This document shows, piece by piece, positions 1-6,100 of a stretch of DNA of 6,363 nt. Made by a program: the position numbers and the translations under genes. The notes under the pieces are model-generated. The model did no database searches. It was not told the origin of the DNA and saw only the letters and a list, made by a program, of their open reading frames with translations. Location of the stretch: assembly GCA_037968515.1 (NCBI GenBank), contig JBBKVQ010000086.1:1-6363 (forward strand), written 5' to 3'. Origin of the DNA: JBFFMO01 sp037968515 (GTDB lineage Bacteria; Myxococcota_A; Bradymonadia; Bradymonadales; Bradymonadaceae). Every line of letters starts with the position of its first letter. The first letter of the stretch is position 1.

Positions 1-61
1 GATCGCCCCCAACTAGTAAGCCTAAATCATCATACGATTTTGAGTGCACTGGGGTGTTTCG
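1..61. other. Short 5' intergenic or leader segment with in-frame stops
   Basis: This stretch has stops in the frame of the large gene at 14-16 (TAG), 17-19 (TAA), 23-25 (TAA) and 41-43 (TGA), which fix the upstream limit of the gene. The TAG at 14 could also end an upstream gene, but only four codons would precede it in the window, too few to support. The segment is visibly AT-richer than the gene. No hairpin terminator or clear paired -35/-10 promoter was found, so it cannot be said whether the gene has its own promoter. Confidence 0.6.
51..56 (+). promoter_or_regulatory. Probable ribosome-binding site (GGGGTG)
   Basis: GGGGTG lies 5 nt before the ATG at 62. It matches GAGGTG of the consensus Shine-Dalgarno at five of six bases, and the mismatch can form a G-U wobble with the 16S rRNA tail. 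The site supports the ATG at 62 over the GTG at 44, which lies upstream of this site. It is a modest match. Confidence 0.45.
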
Positions 62-118
62 ATGTTTTCCCGTTTTTTTGCGGCCATATTCCTACTTCTC
101 TCTTCTACCGCCTACGCA
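62..118 (+). other. Sec signal peptide (residues 1-19)
   Basis: The N-terminus has a short basic end (MFSR), a hydrophobic core (FFAAIFLLL), a polar SSTAY stretch and an A-Y-A|Q signal peptidase I site after residue 19. There is no lipobox Cys, and the protein has no Cys at all before residue 774, so it is not a lipoprotein. There is no twin-arginine motif. This shows export across the inner membrane by Sec; whether the protein then crosses an outer membrane cannot be read here. Confidence 0.92.
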
Positions 119-3100
119 CAGTCCGTTTCTGTGCAGGTGCAGCAAGACGCTTATCGCGTTGCAGACACACAGGATGCGACGCTGCAGGTCGAAGTTGAAG
201 TCGTAAATCAAGGACAACAAGCGCTACAAAACGGCGTGCTGACCATGTCCTTGCCGACCGGGACTCTGAGCCATCCGAAAGCTGCTTTGCATGACGGAAA
301 ATTCGTTTTTGCACTCGGGCATTTGATCGAAGGCGACCGTTACAAGATCACACTGGAAGTCCCGGCGAGTGAAGGCGTGCTTAGCCCAGGCGCTACCGTG
401 CAGGGCACGATTAGTGGCCGCATGCACACCATACTCAGTCGCCCCCTTGAGTTGTACGGCAATGGGTTTCCGATCGATTTTCTGAAAGGAACGCCAGAGG
501 CCAATCCCGACGATCCGGTTGTGAAACATCAGGCGGCGGCGCTCGGCAATAACCCCGAAAACATCTTCCGTTTTGTGCGCGACGAGATCATGCACCAGCC
601 TTACACGGGCTCGCTGCACGGGGCTCGAGGTGTCATCTACGAATCGGCCGGTAATCGTGTCGACCGAGCCAGCGCATTGGTAGGATTGTTGCGGGCGTCC
701 GGCATTCCAGCGCGATATCAGACGGGTAATTTGTCGCAGACCCGCGAGAACGAGTTGGGTTATGCGTTGCTGGCGCAGATGCAGGACCTGAGCGTCGCCA
801 CCAACACAATGGACGAGCTTCGCGACGAACCGCGCCGTGCACTTTCGGACATGTACCCCTATGACGCTTACGCGCTGGGCAGCACGATGGCGGAACGCAT
901 CGCGGCCATTCGGGCGATGAGTGACAACGACCTCGAGGCCAAGACCCGCATCACCCTTGAAAATCCGCTGGTTCAGCGCTTCATCAACGATCCTCATGTC
1001 TGGGTTGAGGCATATTTAAATGGTCAATGGATTTCGATGGACCCAGCCTTTGGCGAGGCGCTGGTCGGTGTGGAAATCGGCTCGCCGCTGCAAGAAATGG
1101 CAGGTCTCCCGGACGCGTGGAAACACAAGGTCGCCGTCCGAATTTACCACGAAAAATACAATGCAGCGTTCAACTCCAAGCGGTCGATCGAGGCCGCAAC
1201 GATCGACGTCGAGTTGACTGCAGCCGAGCTAGTCGGCAAGAGCCTCGTAGCCACTCATAAGGTCGATTCGCATACCACTTTTGGCCTGTTTTATGTCATC
1301 GAGCGAACACTCACGCCGAGCATCGATATTCGGGATTCCGAGACAGTTGGCGAGTTTGAGACGATCGAAACGACCTCGTTCACAGAGCTCGCCACGAGTT
1401 TTGTGGGGCCGCTGGCCAGCTCGTTTGTGACGGGTGTTTGGCTCGAGATCGAGCTTATCGAACCCGGCCAGGTCGCGGGACAGGGCGAAGTCATGGTGCA
1501 AACGCTGGCAGACCGACTCGGATTTGAAGCACGGAACGGACTGCCGGTCACGATCAACGGAACGGAGTTCTCTCAAACCCCAACGGACCGTCTTGATGTG
1601 ACGACCTTGTTGATTCAAGCCGCCCATTCACCTCCACGCGTGATTCGAGCTTCGCAAAACTCACTCTCGGCCATCACAACCACAGCGGAGCAAACAGCAA
1701 GAGTCACAGAACTGCTGCCTTACACCGACCCGGGAACCGCGGAGGTCTTGGACCAAGCGACTGAGTTCACGCGCGCATTCACAAGTGGTCTGGTTCTGAT
1801 GCACTCGGCCGGAATGTGGGACCGCACACGCTCGATTTCTCAAGCGACCCGACAGGTTCCTTACTCGACCAAACCCAGAGTGATCGCGGCCACGGGACGT
1901 GTTAACACTGACACGATCACAGCCCAATTTGGCATCGACTTGATGCGAGAACATATGGACGGTGTTGGCCAGGTTGGGCAGCCAGCCTCCTCAACTCATA
2001 CGTTTCGGGGTGCTTACGGCATGGCGGCCACTGAGCTTGAGGGCTCCATTTTGAGCCGAGTTGGTGGGGCTCAAGTGGTCTCGACCGACATCATCTTCAA
2101 CGCTGCAGATGCCCAGAACATCGATATCGATATTCTTGTCGGTGACTACGGCATTGCGATGCTCGAAAACACCGATCTTTCGGCCGAAGCAAAAATCCGC
2201 ATTCGCCGTGCATTGCAGGCGAACCTAGTCGTCTTGGCGCCAACCCAGGCGGTCACAGTTGGTGGCAAACCACGAGTTGCCTGGATCGAAGCTTCAGCGG
2301 ACGGCCATTTGATTGGTCGATTGGACACGGGTGCGGGTGGTGCCGCGCTTGAATATGCGCTGCTCCTGAAGAAAGTCGCATGCATGTATGTGCCTTGCTT
2401 GGACCTTGAAGGCACGACGATCGCCCAGCAGATTGGCATGGGAACAGGATACCTTTACGGTTTGATCGCGTCCGCGGTGGCATTTGCCGTGACCTGTAAC
2501 GGAAACGGCACCCCTTCTGGGAGCGACATCTTCCCTCCGACGTCCGGTTCATGCTCGAAGTTCTTGTCGCCCGCTTGGGACCAAGCTTACCACAAGGCGC
2601 TGGGTAAGGCCGGACAGGCCTACGCTGGCAAACTCGAAGCACCGGACGGCTGGGATTGCACAATCAGCGCGGCTTTGGGGTTTGAAGTCGATCTTCCGGA
2701 AGCTGTTTCAAATCTGGAACTTATTGGTAAAGGTGCCTGCGCCACGATCGGCGGCATGGTGGACGCGGTGACCATTGTGAATGGCGCGCTGCAAGACCCG
2801 GTCATGCCGAATACTCCGACCGGGGCGGTAGACCCGGTTCGTGGCGATCCCAACGATCGAAACTTCGCCTTCCAGACTGTGACGGCCACCGCGGCGTTGT
2901 CCAAAACCGATATCACCGGAACAGCTCCGTACCGCCACTTGAGCGTTGTGGGCGAAGGCGTAACGCAGTGGAACTCTGCCGAAGACCAGCTGGTCCTCGC
3001 GCTCCGGATCAATGCGTCTGGCGTCCTAGAACTGGAAGAACAAGCCGCCGGCGCGATGGCGAGATGGGATGGTGCTCATAACCCGGTCGTGCTCAATCGA

Positions 3101-6100
3101 AGGGCCGACTACTCGGTCGGTGGCCCGACTCTTTTTGACGCCTACTCGGACACCTTAGACGGAGTCGCCATTTTGGGTTCGTTCGGCCCTTACGACGGTG
3201 ACGGATTCGACCTCGCCTTGGGCGCATCGACGTTTGGCCTAGACACAGCGGGCACCAGCGGCGCGTCGCTTGGCCGCGCTGGCTTCATGGAAGTCGACGG
3301 AAGCGTTGCCACTCGCGGTTCGTGGGGCGGCGATTTGACTTCGCTTCAGATCGCGGGCGTTCACGCGGCGTCACTTAACGCCTCGACAACCTTCACGTCG
3401 GCGTCTGTAGCCGCATGCGTGGACCTCGACGGAGCAGGTTGGACCGCTGGAAGCAGCGTCGACCCCGCCACGGCATTTTCATTTGCCAACGCTGCGGGCA
3501 CACTCGTCTTCGACTCGGCGGCGGGTATCGATTCGGTCACCGCAAATCTGGCAAACGCAGATATCGCAACCCTCGAGCTTTCATCAGACAGTGCCAGTGG
3601 TTTTGGAACCAAATCCTTCGACATCACGTTGGCGACCTCTCTCAGCGGCGACTACACGCTGATCGCCGAATCCGTGCCTGGAATGCAGGTCGTGTGGACC
3701 GACGCAGACACGGTGCAAGTAACGCCGTTGGCAGGTCTCCCGGACGGAACCTATGAAGTTAATGTGTCGGTTCGAAACACCGCAGGCATCTGCCTTTCAC
3801 GTGTGTTCACCTACGCGGTCGCGATGCCAAGCACGCCGCAAGTCGCGGCAAAAATCGTCGAGGACTCCCGGTTCACCGTCGATGTCCGCGGCGTTCGATT
3901 TGCTGCCCGACAACTGGAAGTCACACACTGGGGACGAGACCGTGGCGATTACGGGATCGATATCATCGTTTCCGACCCACGCCTTGTGGTCAAACAGGCC
4001 ACGGACGCGCTGAACCTGCGCCCAGGTCAAACCGGCCGAATCGGATTCTGGGTCGAGCCTGTCGAGGGCCAGCGATGGCCAGCCCCTGGCACGTCGTATC
4101 AGCTCATGGTTTCGGTCGATGGAACCGCGCAAGAAACTCTGGTTCAGAACGAAGTGATTGGTTCGTTGAAAGGTACCGACCTGACCGGGCCGCGCACCTA
4201 CACAACCGCAGAATCCGGCGACGTAAAAACCGTCACGTTCTTCTTGGAATCGACCGGGAACGTAAGCGCGCTGCCCTCGCTCGAAGTCTCCGCGTCTCCA
4301 AATGTGACTCATACGTGGACCGCTCCAACCGCAATGCCACCTGGCACGTCGAAGTCTGTCGATGTTGTCGTCGAGGTCCCAGGATTCGCTGAATACCCCA
4401 CTGTGATTGATGTTGAAGTCGGTTTGGTAGCCACGGCTTTTGAAATCGAACGCGAGCTCGATGCTCGAGCCCAATTCGTAAAAATCAACGTCTTCCCGGC
4501 TGGCACAGCAGAGATCGGAGAGCTGGCGCTCAACGCGATGAACGACGAAAACTACGAGCTCGCTGTCGACATGAACAGAGTCGTGGGAGCCGCTGGCGCA
4601 AATGCCGAGGGTTGTACGCCGGCCACTGTCGCTACGCTGATCAGCGCCTTGCAGACTGTGCGTAACGGCTACGCAGCCGACGCTGGTGCTGCGGCGCTTG
4701 TGGCCGCCTTGGACCAGCAGATTCTGGCGCTCCAGACGGATGCCTGCACGGCCGTGTTGGCGCTCGGAAGCGTCGCCACCAACCTTGAGACCATCAATGG
4801 ACGCGCGAACTTGATCGGTACGATCAGCACCGCGTCACCTGTAATCAATGGCGTGGTTACCCCTGTGAATCTGAGCGTGATCAATGGCGGCGCCACCGAG
4901 GCGCCTGCGCACGTGGCGATTCTGAAGGCCCGGCGAGGAGCCAGCATGGCGGTCGAAATCGACCGTTTTGATATCCCGGCGTTGGCGCCAGGCGCGTCGC
5001 ACGACCTGACGAGCAACTACGACACGACCAATTCGCTTGGCACCTACGTCATGGAATTTGTGATCGACGTCGACGATGTTGTCGCTGAAAGAAGCGAGAC
5101 CGATAACGTACGTTTAGCCGTGCTTGAGGTCCTGCCCAACGACGCCCCACCGCTGAACAACAGCGCTCCGGTCTTTGGCAGCGTAGCAGTGTCGATCGCA
5201 TCGGTAGGCGCTGACTACACCTACGCCCCCACACTCACGGACCCGAACGGAGACTTGGTCTTCCTTGAAGCTCCGGTCCGGCCGCCCGGAATCAAGCTTG
5301 TCGGAAACGAACTGGTCGGCGTGCCGCCTCAGCCCGGAACCTTCCCAGTCGTCTTGTTAGCCATGGATCGATTTGGCGCGGTCACCGAGCAATCCTTCGA
5401 CCTTGAAGTCTCACCGTTCCCCATCGTGAACGCGGTACCTAAGGTAACGACCACGCCCGCACGACGCCTTGTTGTGGGGCAGCCATGGACCTACGAAATC
5501 GAGGCGTTTGATGCCGACGGAGACGGCGTCACGTACTTCGACGATTTGGCTCCCACGGGCTTGATCCTGACGTCGACCGTGGCCGGTGCACAAATGGCGT
5601 GGACTCCCGGTCCGGCAGACGTTGGCATTCACTGGATCTCGGTGCGAATCACCGATTCCAGGGGCGCCGAGACGCGTCATCGCTTCTCGGTTAATGTCGC
5701 GGCGACCGCGCTGGGCGCGGACTTGAAAGTCTCCCGGTCCGACGCAACTGGAGTTTTGTACGGCGTTGGCCGCACTGGCGTTTTGATCGTCGATGTTGTG
5801 AATCAAGGCGATACGGTTGCGGCGGCAACAGACCTTGATGTCTGGGAAGAACGCGATTTTGTTGCAGGGCGCAGCGGTGCTGATGTCTTTGCTGGAACCG
5901 GAGTGATTGCCACCCTGACACCAGGCGAGTCTGCCAGTGTCGTGGTCAATATCAGTGGGGCCTACGCATTTAAAAACAATATCCTGCACATCGGAATCGA
6001 CGCCTCTGATTTGGTCGCCGAATCCGACGAAACCAATAATATTCGACATACGGCAGAGGTCTCAGCCCCTGCAAACGCGACCTATGTCGCGTTCCAAGAT

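Noticed and set aside
33..38. TACGAT as a -10 promoter element
   Set aside because: It matches four of six consensus bases, but no acceptable -35 element lies 16-18 bases upstream within the window.
224..997. 257-codon open frame on the minus strand
   Set aside because: It lies wholly opposite the transglutaminase-like domain, whose protein motifs are clear on the + strand. The translation is low in recognisable structure and typical of an antisense shadow.
2444..2497. Possible internal transmembrane helix at about residues 795-812
   Set aside because: The hydrophobic run is short and interrupted by Gly and Ser, and lies inside a cysteine-containing exported segment without flanking positive charges. 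A buried helix is more likely.
3797..4474. 225-codon open frame on the minus strand
   Set aside because: It is antisense to the NEW3-like domains of the real gene, is rich in Arg, Trp, Gly and Asp as expected from reverse-complemented coding sequence, and matches no domain.
5411..6049. 212-codon open frame on the minus strand
   Set aside because: It is antisense to the second cadherin-like and second CARDB domains, both of which match their families well on the + strand.
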